This document shows, piece by piece, positions 10,880 to 21,490 of a stretch of 27,590 bases of DNA. The DNA lies in assembly GCA_003833135.1 (NCBI GenBank), contig QZLH01001568.1, positions 1 through 27,590 on the forward strand, read 5' to 3'. The position numbers and the translations under genes were made by a program. The DNA comes from Oehlia diaphana (lineage: Eukaryota; Glomeromycota; Glomeromycetes; Glomerales; Glomeraceae). Below the pieces are notes generated by a model that ran no database searches, was not told the DNA's origin, and saw only the letters and a program-made list of their open reading frames with translations. Within the stretch, counting starts at the first letter, position 1. The number at the start of each line of letters is the position of its first letter.

Positions 10880-12480
10880 TTCAAACACTAATAATAATCG
10901 GAAACTACAACGTATTATCATTTTTTCTTACTATCTTAGATTTGTAGTTACGATCATCGATTCCGCTTATATCATGCTTAACAATTGTTAGGAGATGCAA
11001 AGAACACGATCTCGATAACAATTTCGCCCATTAAGTTACTCACATCCCATGGGATATATTATTTTGACCAAGTCTTACAAAAAGTCGAATACGAAGGGAA
11101 AAAATCTTTTATAAATTTGGTTGTATCATCATCACCAGACGAAACGAATACACTTCAACTTCGTATTGATCGCAGACTTTTTTATAAAGAATATTCGAAT
11201 CCGAGATTCGACATCGTGAGGATCTCTTCAACAATATGAAATCTCATAAACTCTAATATTTGAAGGTTGTACTACTCAAGATCTCTTCTACCCAAGATCC
11301 CAAAGCTACTGCCGTCAAAGTTATAAGTTTATCAAACACATTACTCACGAAGGCTTAGATACAAGATGAAATTGTCTTTCCCCCTGGAACAATAAAGAGA
11401 TTTTCACGGTATCAACTTATTTGATCCAGGTGTTCGTAAGAAAATGCAAATGTAAACATCATCTAAAGTTTCTCGAACGTAGACTGGTACGACATATCAC
11501 AGAACACAATCAGACACCACTTCTCATCGAAATTAAAATTAAACAAAATTGAAGAATGGTCGAGCGATCTTAAAGACCAAATGAGCGATATTAAAGGCCA
11601 AAACAACAGCCTTAAGGCGAGGATGAATGACAACCGTTTGTAGTATCCCCTACCATGTTCGGGGCAACGACAGGAGCAATCGCTTTACTTGGATACATAG
11701 GCTGGAATGTAGATATAGACATTAATTTTATTCATAAAGAAACCTCGTACGTCCTGCATATTGGGGAATATTAGATCTGACGAAAGAGAGTCTCAAAAAC
11801 TCAGGTTTAAGGATACGGATATACAAACATTGTCCCAGGATTTTTCAAACAAAATTGGATGGAATAATTTATTGCCCAAAAGAAATTCAAGAATATTTCG
11901 ACGGAAATTGGCACATTTTTTAAAAAATTACAATCACATAGTCTATTAATGATGTCCCAGACAGTATTTACATATGGCATCAGCATGATAAAAGAAATAC
12001 GTGTTATATTTAGTTTGCGAATTCTGGTAGGATGGCATAGACTTTTTAATCAGTTGCTTTATGGTTTTACATTAGTTATAGATTCTGTTTTACATTCGCT
12101 TAGTTTGAAAAAAAAAATGGCCATGTTAGAAAAACTTCTAGGAGTGTTAATATTAGGCATTGTGAAAATATAAACGATACTTCCTCCACAGTACAGACTA
12201 CAAATCCATATTGTTTTTTCAATGGCAACACCGGTACTAATACCCTACCACTAGCTCAATTTCAATGGATGATAAATGCTGCAATACAATTAATAAGAGA
12301 AAGACGCACTTTGCCTTCCATTGTATAGAAAATCATGATGACACCCGTGACCACTTTTACTTTTTACACTATAGTACAATGGAGATCTTTACACGGTCAA
12401 TAATAGCCGACCATAAAAATATGCGATCTAGAAACGATATACGACTTGAAGCACGTAATTAATATTAATAGATCACATAC
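10880..12480 (+). pseudogene. Decayed coding block, part 2 (unidentified)
   Basis: Successive open pieces in changing plus-strand frames. 10985-11239 encodes KNTISITISPIKLLTSHG.. and SSSPDETNTLQLRIDRRL. At about 11550-11635 there is a hydrophilic, coiled-coil-like piece (SDLKDQMSDIKGQNNSLKAR). At about 11642-11775 there is a small-residue hydrophobic piece (MFGATTGAIALLGYIGW) that could be a membrane segment. At about 12180-12285 a piece reads TLPLAQFQWMINAAIQLIRE. Each looks protein-like on its own, but stops separate them. No family recognised; one or more degraded genes is my inference. Confidence 0.35.
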
Positions 12481-13520
12481 GACGTCAGTAGCGACGTACC
12501 CATTACATTCACCATTATATTCTCCTCCGCACCTCCTCCACCTCCACCTTATTCACCACCTCTCTCATTCGTAATGGACATGATATACTACCGGCTAATA
12601 AGAATTGTTGAGTTTGAACAAACTGATTAGTTCTAACCAATAATTTAATTAGTGCTGATGAAGAAATGAAGAACATAAGGAAATATGTAAATTTTATTTA
12701 TTAGCGCGAATAGAGAAAATGATTTACCAGAAGCTGAAGTTTACTTTTGGAACATTAACTGAAAAGAGAATTATTATCAAGGAACACATGGAAATTTTTT
12801 TCATATAACGAAAGTCTTTACACAGCTAACTGCGACTTCCCAGGTTCCTACGGATACAATGTCGCGATATCATGATGTAAGAAATAGTTGTAATTTCTAA
12901 AGTATCAGCAGCAGAAAAACAGTATTTGTCTTGGAACCGTTCCATCTTATACCAACACAAACAATAAAAATAATTATTTCGGCTTTGAGCAACTCCGTTC
13001 GAATACTGTGGTGATTAAACGTATACAACATATTCCCTTTAAATTCGTCAGTCCTCTACATCACCGTTATCTCCTGAAGAAAACATGGCAAAGAAACATC
13101 TGATATTGCAAATATACCTGAAAGTTTAAACATGGATATAATCGACTACTATCGAGATATACAGTACTTGGGATTGATTTGTGTGATTAGTCCAGAAAAA
13201 ATACGACACATCATCTTTGCCTAGTAAAGGAAGAGAAGAAAAGCTCGCTTGTTAAGGTTAGAGTTTTGTAATGTAAGTTGACTCTATCCCACATCATAGT
13301 ACATAAGCAATTCTTATGAACGCATTTTTATGATATACCCTTCGTATGTGATGATGATGAAAATGATATCTATCCTTTTATGCCCAATTACTAATAATAT
13401 GGCTTTAATTATCCATCTACACCAAACGTACATCAAGAATAAGCCAGACACATATGAAGATGACGAACCTACAGACCTTTCTTTTATATGGGTCGATTGA
13501 TTTCCTAATCACGTGACTGA
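12481..13520 (+). pseudogene. Decayed coding block, part 3 (unidentified)
   Basis: Plus-strand pieces: a proline-rich stretch (APPPPPPYSPPLSFVMDM) at about 12525-12580; DLPEAEVYFWNIN at about 12725; FGFEQLRSNTVVIKRIQHI and SPLHHRYLLKKTW at about 12980-13095; NMDIIDYYRDIQYLGLICVI at about 13130; an acidic piece (FVCDDDENDIYPFMPN) at about 13345. Frames change between them and stops intervene, so no intact product is possible. Family unknown. Confidence 0.35.
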
Positions 13521-13898
13521 ACTTCAAATTTTTATAGTATATTTCTTACCCTATTATTTTATACATCGATTTTCTTTTTATTTATTTTTTTATATTTTCT
13601 CTATTTTCCTCAAAATAGAGATCATTTATATAAGTCTTCTATAATGCAGTATTTGTATATGATACTTTAGTGAAAGAATAATACGGTAGTTTGTATATAG
13701 ATTTCCTATTACTCTACTGTCACATCCTTTATTAACGTGTAGTTATTCTAGGGTAGTTCTTTTTTATTAGTATACGGTATTCTAGGCTAGCGTATTTCAG
13801 TTTCAATTAATATTCTACTTCATGTGTCGATATACAGAGTAGTTTGTAATGGGATTATGATCTACTTAGCTATAAAAATAGAATTAAAAATAAATAAT

Positions 13899-14180
13899 TA
13901 TTATCTGTTGGTGATGAAGCCGTGAAACCTATGACTGATATTGATATTTATTATACATTGACAGACTTATCAGTGGAACTGATACAGTAAGTAATTTTTT
14001 TAATCGAATAATAGCTCTGATATCTTCGGTCGGGTTTCAGGCCAGCTTTCCGGGCGGCATTTCGAAGGTAAAACTTCGAAAAAAAAAATTTGTTTTTTTT
14101 TATTTTATTTTAACTAACGTTCGTTATTGTTTTGATATTAAATCAACATTCTATTTTTTTTTTTAGATTATGTACAGCAG
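13899..14180 (+). pseudogene. Possible exon and intron remnant
   Basis: A short open stretch (GDEAVKPMTDIDIYYTLTDL) ends at a consensus donor GTAAGT at 13987; a pyrimidine-rich acceptor TTTTTTTTTTTAG ends at 14166. The enclosed 180 bases hold an unusually GC-rich patch at about 14027-14067 (GTCGGGTTTCAGGCC.. and TTCGAAG/CTTCGAA arms), which may be an inserted repeat. What follows the acceptor soon reaches stops. Unidentified. Confidence 0.25.
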
Positions 14181-14528
14181 GTTAGTCTGTTTGCTTTAGC
14201 AAACCTATCACACTTATACTTTTCACACCTTGGGTCACGATCTCAAAATTTAGCGCACCGCAAGTCACATGATACTGTATGTAAATTCATGATTCACAGT
14301 TATTGTAGGATTACATAATATAATTTTTTTTTATTTTATATGAAGATAGTGACGCACATCTAAAAAAGAAGAATTCATCAGCACACAAATTGTACTCAAA
14401 TTCCCAAAGTATATCTAGACTAGCGTTTAAACGACTATCACGTGATTATATAAATGTTCATCGGTAATTCGTTTCGATAGTGTCAAATCTATCAAACAAC
14501 AAAATGTTTTGTAACCACATTTTTTCGC

Positions 14529-16130
14529 ATGATTAATTTTACTTTTTTTTTATACTATTTTTTGAAGTACCTATATCGTTATAACAAGCTACTGATCAAG
14601 AAGAGTCTATTTTATTATTTAGTCATGATATATTCAGAAAGGTTTATAATCTTTATTTACTCACTCATTTTGCAAATCTTATTATCCAAAAACTATGACT
14701 TTGCAATACACATTAAACTGGGTAATTTTCGAGAGGATCCTTATATAGATAAGTTCTCAATTAAATTAGTACTGACACGAATATTAATCTTCTCAAAACA
14801 GCTGTTAGGGAGGATATTAAAGTTCCTGATCTAATGGCAAAGGATCTTAGGTAGATCTCCCCTTGGAACCGTCAAAAATGAGGAAATTATTAATATATTT
14901 GTGTATAAATGACAAGAGGATTAAAGAACGAAAATAATTTACACATTATTATACGACTCCCTACTGGTAAGTCATGTCATAAAATCATATAATACCGAAT
15001 TCTTGTGCTTTTCTTTCCTGCTTCTTATTATTAAACCTTTGCTTCCAGTTACGTGGAGAATCTCGCAAGCCTATTTGGTCAAATGGGTATGTTTATTAAC
15101 ATAAAATGTTGTAATTCAATAGGCTATATTCACAGAGATTTTTCTAGGACGTATCAGGTAGCTCTACCAGTGCAAGCAAACTCGGACGTTATGAACAAAA
15201 CTCAGAAGTTATTAAAAAGTATTGATTCGACTTGATAAAGAAGGAAATACCGAGGATTATGAAGGTACTAGTTTTTCACATACAAGGGTTTGCACTTCCA
15301 CTTCTGTTAATCACATTCATCAGATTCCAAAACACGCGCAAAAGCTTATCAGAACATCAAGTTTCGAAGAGCTGATACGGAGTACTATATTAGTAGGATA
15401 AAGCAAGGCGCATTCCTTGGTAATTTTGCTAATGATGGATCAGTTGAAAGATACCTGCGAGAACATCCCACACCAACATCCACAGAAGAAAAAGTTCAAA
15501 ATTGGTTCAATGGCCTGACGATGAAGCTTCCAAGCTTTAAAAGAAAAATTTTAGTGGAGAGTACACACAATGATCCATACCTTGATGGATTTAACCGGGT
15601 TAAGCATTTTTCTTGAAGATGATACCAAAGATAGAACTCATATTCCCATGTTGGTGCAAACGCTTCTGGAAAGTAAAAAAAAGAAAGAGCGAGAGTGGCT
15701 TTACTGACGAAGATAAAGGTCAATTAATAGATTTCATGAACATCCTTATTCAACAACAGCCATTGCATGAAAATTTCGCGTTATTTTATCAGATGGATCC
15801 AACTTTTATATAATGAGTTATGAAAGGAGTACTACACAGTACAGTATCCGTATAGAGTTAACGACCAATTTCGGGACTGGTTTGTGTCTTTTTTGGATAA
15901 TGCTCAATTTTGAATCAACTTATACAAAAATGTTGGACTTAGGAGCGTCAAATTTTATACATCACTTGGAAAGTTCATAAAAATACATCTGAAGTAGTGT
16001 TTAGACATCTTCAACAGTATACAAACAAGATTGACTATAATGATATACTAGCTGCTTTAAATATTCTCAACATCAAGACTTGTAACATGAAGCAGAAATT
16101 ATACAATTTTTGAATGGGAGGAATATTCTA
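14529..16130 (+). pseudogene. Decayed coding block, part 4, with a consensus intron (unidentified)
   Basis: Pieces on the plus strand: DTNINLLKTAVREDIKVPDL at about 14773; a GTAAGT..TTTGCTTCCAG intron at 14967-15048; then a 60-codon frame from 15053 (ENLASLFGQMGMFINIKCC.., SRTYQVALPVQANSDVMN). The best open frame, about 95 codons ending at 15616, includes ISRIKQGAFLGNFANDGSVE, RYLREHPTPTSTEEKVQNWF and VESTHNDPYLDGFN. After a frame change come FTDEDKGQLIDFMNILIQQ (about 15700) and RVNDQFRDWFVSFLDNAQF (about 15855). Several frameshifts and stops make an intact protein impossible. Family unknown; the intron argues that the source gene was eukaryotic or had been domesticated. Confidence 0.4.
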
Positions 16131-16260
16131 AACATCATTTAGCAAAACAAATAATTTTTTTATTTAATAATTATGCTTTCTCTTAATTATCAAACTATTT
16201 TATAATATTAAAAAATTAAAAATGACTAAAACACAAGGAAGGAAAAGAATACAGGACACA

Positions 16261-16327
16261 GAAAGAGATGGAAGCAGAGGTAGAGGAAGGGAAGGGGAAG
16301 AGGAAGAGGAACAGGAAGAGGAAGAGG
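16261..16327 (+). repeat. Purine-only simple repeat (GGAAGA-like)
   Basis: Almost pure A/G on the plus strand, built from GGAAGA and GGAAGG units. It would code Arg/Gly or Glu repeats depending on frame. It sits at the end of the decayed block and is probably a low-complexity tail or a free microsatellite. Confidence 0.8.
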
Positions 16328-17150
16328 TGAATTAAACTACATCATGCATGATGCCAAGTCAAACGAATTAGAAATCAATTCCAGTAGCATCATGCTCTAC
16401 AGCTCATTTGCCTATTAGGCGTATCACAATGTAAAGTTTATAAAACATTTTATTGGATACTGATCTTCCTGATGACCAGGTATCCTATGAAGAAACAATT
16501 TCATTTGCCTCACCAGACATTTCAAATAACAACCTGAAGTTCACCAGACACCAGTCTAAAGCAACCGATGATTTTTCTTTATACGACCAATGTACATTTT
16601 ACATAATCGATTAAAGTTGCCAAAAATTAATCCTAATGATACTCTCACATCAAAAACTCAGGGTATCAGAGAATTCTGGGATGACAGTGTGAATATTAAA
16701 TTGGATGGTAGGAGATGGTAAATGCAACGAACAATGGAAATTATGAAAAATGTTGTTATATTTTTAAATCATAATTATACATAGCTGATACATAGATTTA
16801 TAATAATTAATATGTAAGATAAAAAAAAAAAAATAAAATTGCAATTGCAAAATTGCAACACGTTAGTATTATTAATGAGCATGTGATTACAGTATTGCGC
16901 TAACAGTTCCTGTTAGCTAGTTATATTGCTAATTAACTATATTTTTCTAATTAACTATATTATTATATTTTTAATTAACTAATTATCTAATTACTGCATT
17001 TTTTAACTAATATGTATCGATTAAATCGGTTAGTCCAATAAATGATCAAATTAATATAGCAAGTATGGAAGTACCTAACAAAAGGTCAGATTGGAAATAA
17101 AGATAGTGTACTTATTCATTTATCATTAGCTTAGGTCATTTTTTTGTCTG
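16328..17150. other. AT-rich spacer
   Basis: No supportable gene. Around 16929-16965 the motif CTAATTAACTATATT occurs twice in tandem, with weaker copies after it. Confidence 0.5.
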
Positions 17151-18660
17151 AAGCTAAACACATGTCTGGAAAGAATATTTTTTTTTTTTTGGAAATATGG
17201 ATCATCTTTAGCTTTCTCACACCATCTAGCCCATAATTCACTTTCATAAGTAGAAATATAGCTATTTGGCTCTATTGTTCGATCCTTATGTGTAAATTGT
17301 AGCACCTGACGCGCTCTCTCCTAAAGTAGTAGCAACCAAAATTATCTAACTTTTGCTGTGCCTACATAGCATGCCTTTATTTATAATGTGCTTTAGCATT
17401 TTCATTGATTGATTGAGTTTTCCTGCTTTGTCTAAAGTGGAGATATGTGATTTATACTGCTTCTCTAAGACGGTAGAATGAGATTTATGCTGATTCCCCA
17501 ATTTTTGCTTGAATGTATAACTAAGTTATGATTCTTATATCTCAAAGCATTTACTATATTGATCTTGTAAGTACATCACTTTCATCTTAATTGCTTATTG
17601 CTTATGTTCTTCATTTAGCTGGTATTCAATGGTATTTTTAATGTTATTCTCATTTTGTTTAAACAAAGTCTCCCACTCCTCCAAACTGCTTCTCAAACCT
17701 GTCTAATTAGAATAAAGTACTGGATCTGCCTTGAGTACTGGTGGCTTATAGTACCTACAGTATTATCCTCCTTCGTAAGTAATTCCTCAAATGTTGGGAT
17801 GTATTCACGATAATGGATAAAGCAGTTGGTCAAGCAGATGCATAGTGTGTATTATATTGATTTGAAAAATTCCTGAGAGTATGAAAAATCCAAAAAATCT
17901 TGAAAGTACGTAATATCTAAGAAGTTTGGGTATTCCTCAAGTTTCTGACTCAAATTTCCTCTAAGAGTTTGGCCAAAGAAAATGCTAGGAGATTTTTTGG
18001 AAAATTTAAGGTGTATTCATAGTAATAAGAATTTTTCCTGCCTCCCACATATTTTCAATGTGGTGTAGCTGACAACCTATTTCTCATGCTCTCTATCCAG
18101 ATCTCGCAAAAAGTATCTCTATTATATTTAAGCAATTGACTGGTGCCATTCAAATAATATCTTTTCTCATTCACTGATCGATCCATATCATACATCCTGT
18201 ATCAATCCTCGCATGACAATTACTTACAGGACATAGATGAACCCTTTGCTACATTCTTATAATAACTATGTTGAGGCTGTTGACAATGCAATGACCAAGA
18301 ATTTTGCATCATGTGCCTTGAGAGCACTACTTAAAGGTAAAGATGAGGATTTATTTTGATTTTGAAGGTCGTCAAAAAAGCGCTGATACTTTGGGCCTCA
18401 GAAGGAAATATCTCTGACACATTCATCTTTTCTGTTATCTATAAGCTTCATATTATAAAATAATTCTACCATTGGGATTTATGTCACTGGCTTCTTTTTT
18501 TCAGACAATGAGTTGCGTTTCCAAGTTGTAAAATATAATTATGGCTCATTTATTAGAGAAATAATATGCCTGATTGAAGCTCACTGTACAGAAATAATTG
18601 GAATTTTGGAATTCCCAGGAGATTTGCCTTCTCAGGATTGTCATTTCACTTGAATCCAGA
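17150..18660 (-). pseudogene. Decayed minus-strand coding relic (unidentified, possibly transposon-derived)
   Basis: On the minus strand, protein-like pieces appear in order but in shifting frames: KSSSLPLSSALKAHDAKFLV (about 18345), YDMDRSVNEKRYYLNGTSQL (about 18190) running on to TFCEIWIESMRNRLSATPH, LRGNLSQKLEEYPNFLDITY (about 17965), YREYIPTFEELLTKEDNTV (about 17813), LEEWETLFKQNENNIKNTIE (about 17680), HSTVLEKQYKSHISTLDKAG (about 17480), and TIEPNSYISTYESELWARWC (about 17280). The later half is rich in Glu, Lys and Gln, like a coiled coil. At least five frame changes or stops intervene. The style resembles captured transposon genes common in this fungal group, but I cannot place it in a family. 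Confidence 0.4.
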
Positions 18661-20061
18661 GAATAAATGTCTTCTTGTTTAATAATTTTTTGTAGATAGA
18701 TAATTTTTTCCTGAACACGAAACGTAGTGAGTGGACAGGATTGAAGGATTTTTTATTGACCTGTTACACCCTACCATGTACAAACTATGTTACAATCGTT
18801 GTATTACTAATAGCACATAAAGAATAATGTATCACCTGTGCCTAGAATGAAATTAATGTTCAGTGATGTTATTTATTCTGATGCATTACATATGCTCACA
18901 CCATATATATATAAAAATTTATGCCTAAACTATGGGCGAAAATTTATTATATTTATTTTTGAGAGCACAATGACAAAACTACTATATTACGCTAAGAATT
19001 GCTACATAGACATGACATGTGACCAATAAACATTTTCTTATAAAGCAAGCTTTGCCAATATAATTAATATTATTCTGAGACATATCCGCTAGTGTTGATG
19101 CTGTGAAAGTCTGAATTCACTTGATCTTATCAACCCAATTCATTAAACAAATCATAGATCTTTTGAGAACCTTCCATCTAACAGAGCTGACTGATTCGGG
19201 AATCTGATTCTTAACCTCGTCATTAACCAAACCCCTCTTTAAATCTATGATTGAAGAGATGAATAGAAGAATATCATATAGAGAAAAGACAGGATGGAAA
19301 TAGCGAAGAATCAACTTCTGGGCTGTTTTCATGGTAACATAGCATCAACGACTTCTTTATACAGTTTGAGGAAATCGATTGAGTTGTATTCTTCTTTTCA
19401 TAAGTGAAAAGAGAACCAAATTGCAATCATGTTGATTCGCAATAGTTTTCAAAGTCGTATGACTCTGGTCGTTTCCCAAAGAAACGGTTTTGTTAAGGAA
19501 AAAATTTGATCAAAGCTTGTATAATGCAATAAATTAAATGGTTATTATGTATGAGATTGGCACATAAACATTTTTTATTATTCCGATACGCATCACATAC
19601 CCACATCACCCGTATGTAACATATATTGGTTAAAAACGCAGGCTGAACAATAAATTTTTTCATTGAAATAAAAATGACTATTTTCATTCCCACCAGCAAA
19701 ATTAAAGTCTAAAGCAATATAAAAAATAAGTAAATTGACAAATAAAAGATTTATCCTAACAAGACTCTAATTTAATCAAAAATTATTAACAAATCAAGAT
19801 AAACTAGTTTTCTGTTTTACTACTTCTATGATTTTGGTTATCAGTCCTGGTCGTTTCCTTCTTCCTGTGCTTTATGAACTCTCTCAAATGCACTGGTATT
19901 AGCTCTACTATTATGATGTTCAACGAATTGAACTGCTTTTGGATCATTTATTTCAATTGAGTGCTTCTCCTTCGTCATCTTGAACAGTAAAGTGATCATG
20001 TCTGTCAACAGAATGATCCTGAAGATGGATAAAAGCAACTTTTTTAAGCATGAAAATATTT
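18661..20061. other. Spacer without recognised gene
   Basis: Only short frames of 60-70 codons on both strands (for example minus 19117-19332 and 19841-20038). None has a family signature, and none has clear splice sites. Some could be more of the minus-strand relic. Confidence 0.45.
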
Positions 20062-20552
20062 TTAATTGTTTTCATGTGTATATTATTTAATATCATGTAT
20101 TTATGAAGATTTTTTTAGCATATATCTTTTTGTGTAAATTTTATAGAATTTTCTTTAGATACAAATTTTTTAAAATATTTTAACCTGTATTTTGATGCGC
20201 AGCTTATTTAAAATCATGTATTTACGCGAATTTTTAAAGTGTATAATACTGAAGCTACCTATTTATATAAATTTTACACAACTTTTTTTAGATATAAATT
20301 TATTCAAAATATTTTAAGATACATTTTCATGCGTAGAATATGCAATCATGTATTTATGCAAATTTCTAAAGCGTAGATTGTTGAAACTATTTACTTTGTG
20401 TAGAATTTATGAAACTTTTTAAGATACAAAATCAATGAAATATTTTTTTAAATTGTTCTTATGTGTAGATTATTTAAGAAGTTATTTCAAGATATTAATT
20501 TTGAAATTACCTATTCATGAATATTTTATAACACTTTATTTTTAAGATACGC
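20062..20552. repeat. Degenerate tandem repeat, about four units of 100-135 bp
   Basis: Units at roughly 20062-20183, 20184-20317, 20318-20450 and 20451-20552. Each contains, in the same order, a TTTTCATGTGTAGA-like start, AATCATGTATTTATG, TTGTGTAGAATTTTA-like, and ACTTTTTTAGATAC followed by AAAATATTTTAA. Copies are diverged with small gaps; the fourth lacks the ATCATGTATTTATG part. Unit borders are approximate. Confidence 0.8.
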
Positions 20553-21420
20553 CTTATTAAATAACCATAAGTTCATAAGTTAAGATTTTTACGAAGTATA
20601 AATTTCCAGGTTTACATATTTTCATATAACTTCCTGATGCTATAAAAAATTATTAAAAATAATGAGTATAATTAAACCTCTTTACTAACGTTAATCGATT
20701 GCCTTAAATAAATTTTGTTTTAAAATTTAATTGGTATTGTACCACACAGATTTTGGTAGTACATGTACTGACGATTTACGCTTTGGACAAATTAATTACA
20801 GTCGGCCCTAAGTAGGCGTCCAGGCCTTCGTTATGAGAAATTCGTTAATGCTATAACGAATTATTCGGTATAGAGGAAAATTTTGGTATAATGCGTAAAA
20901 ATGTAAAATAGAGAACATTTGTAGAACGGCATAAAAGTGGTAAAATTGCTTATTTGAGAAAAATTCCATAAAACCAGCATCAAACGGCCCTTTATATTAA
21001 AATTAATTTATAAGTTTTTCTTCTTTCAACGTTATACTGCATTTATTAGTAAAATTTGGTGTAACAAATATGAAGCGATTGAAATACTAACGCAATCATT
21101 AGTTCCACAAATTAAACTAGACGAATTACAATATAGAACAGCAAATTGTTTACCAATTTTTTCTTGCATTTTCTTTGTATTTGCCACAAGGCTTATAACA
21201 AAACATATTATTGGATGAGGAATAAGTTCATTGTAGCACATTATAGCCTTCGTGTAATTGTTTATATGAGACAATTATTCGTACCCCCATATGGCCAACA
21301 TTATTCACTGTCACGTGATATCGCTTGGCCAACTTTTCCTTAATTCTGGCCATGAAGATATGAATAACAAAATTGGGGGTATAAGCCTAACTTCATTAAG
21401 CAGAAATACGGGGGTTATCT
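20553..21420. other. Spacer upstream of the kinase
   Basis: Apart from the transposon-end-like sequence at 20799, no gene is supportable. At about 21282-21385 the motif TGGCCAAC occurs twice and TACCCCCAT faces TTGGGGGTA, suggesting a further small repeat element. The opposed open frames at 21032-21343 look like chance. Confidence 0.5.
20799..20880. mobile_element. Possible terminal end of a pogo/Fot1-like DNA transposon
   Basis: Starts right after a TA dinucleotide with CAGTCGGCCC, followed by TTCGTTATGAG.., GCTATAACGAATTATTCGG and a TATAGAGG box. Tc1/mariner elements of the pogo branch often end in CAGT followed by repeated CGTTATAACGAA-type motifs and insert at TA. I see no matching GGGCCGACTG end and no transposase frame nearby, so at most this is a solo or truncated terminus. 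Confidence 0.4.
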
Positions 21421-21424
21421 ATTT

Positions 21425-21490
21425 CAAACTCATTTATATATTTCATTGTCATGTTAATAAATACGTACAAACTCATTTATATATTTCATT
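21425..21490 (+). repeat. 23-bp direct repeat ending at the kinase start codon
   Basis: CAAACTCATTTATATATTTC followed by ATT is present identically at 21425-21447 and 21468-21490, a 43-bp period. The second copy touches the ATG at 21491. The bases after each copy are also loosely alike, so a small tandem duplication reached into the start of the gene. Confidence 0.9.

Noticed and set aside
14950..14980. Apparent P-loop-like LPTGKSCH
   Set aside because: The GTAAGT that codes GKS is a consensus splice donor with a good acceptor at 15048; no other NTPase motif is nearby.
20062..20552. CRISPR-like array
   Set aside because: Units are diverged along their whole length, with no constant repeat and unique spacer pattern; the DNA is eukaryotic.
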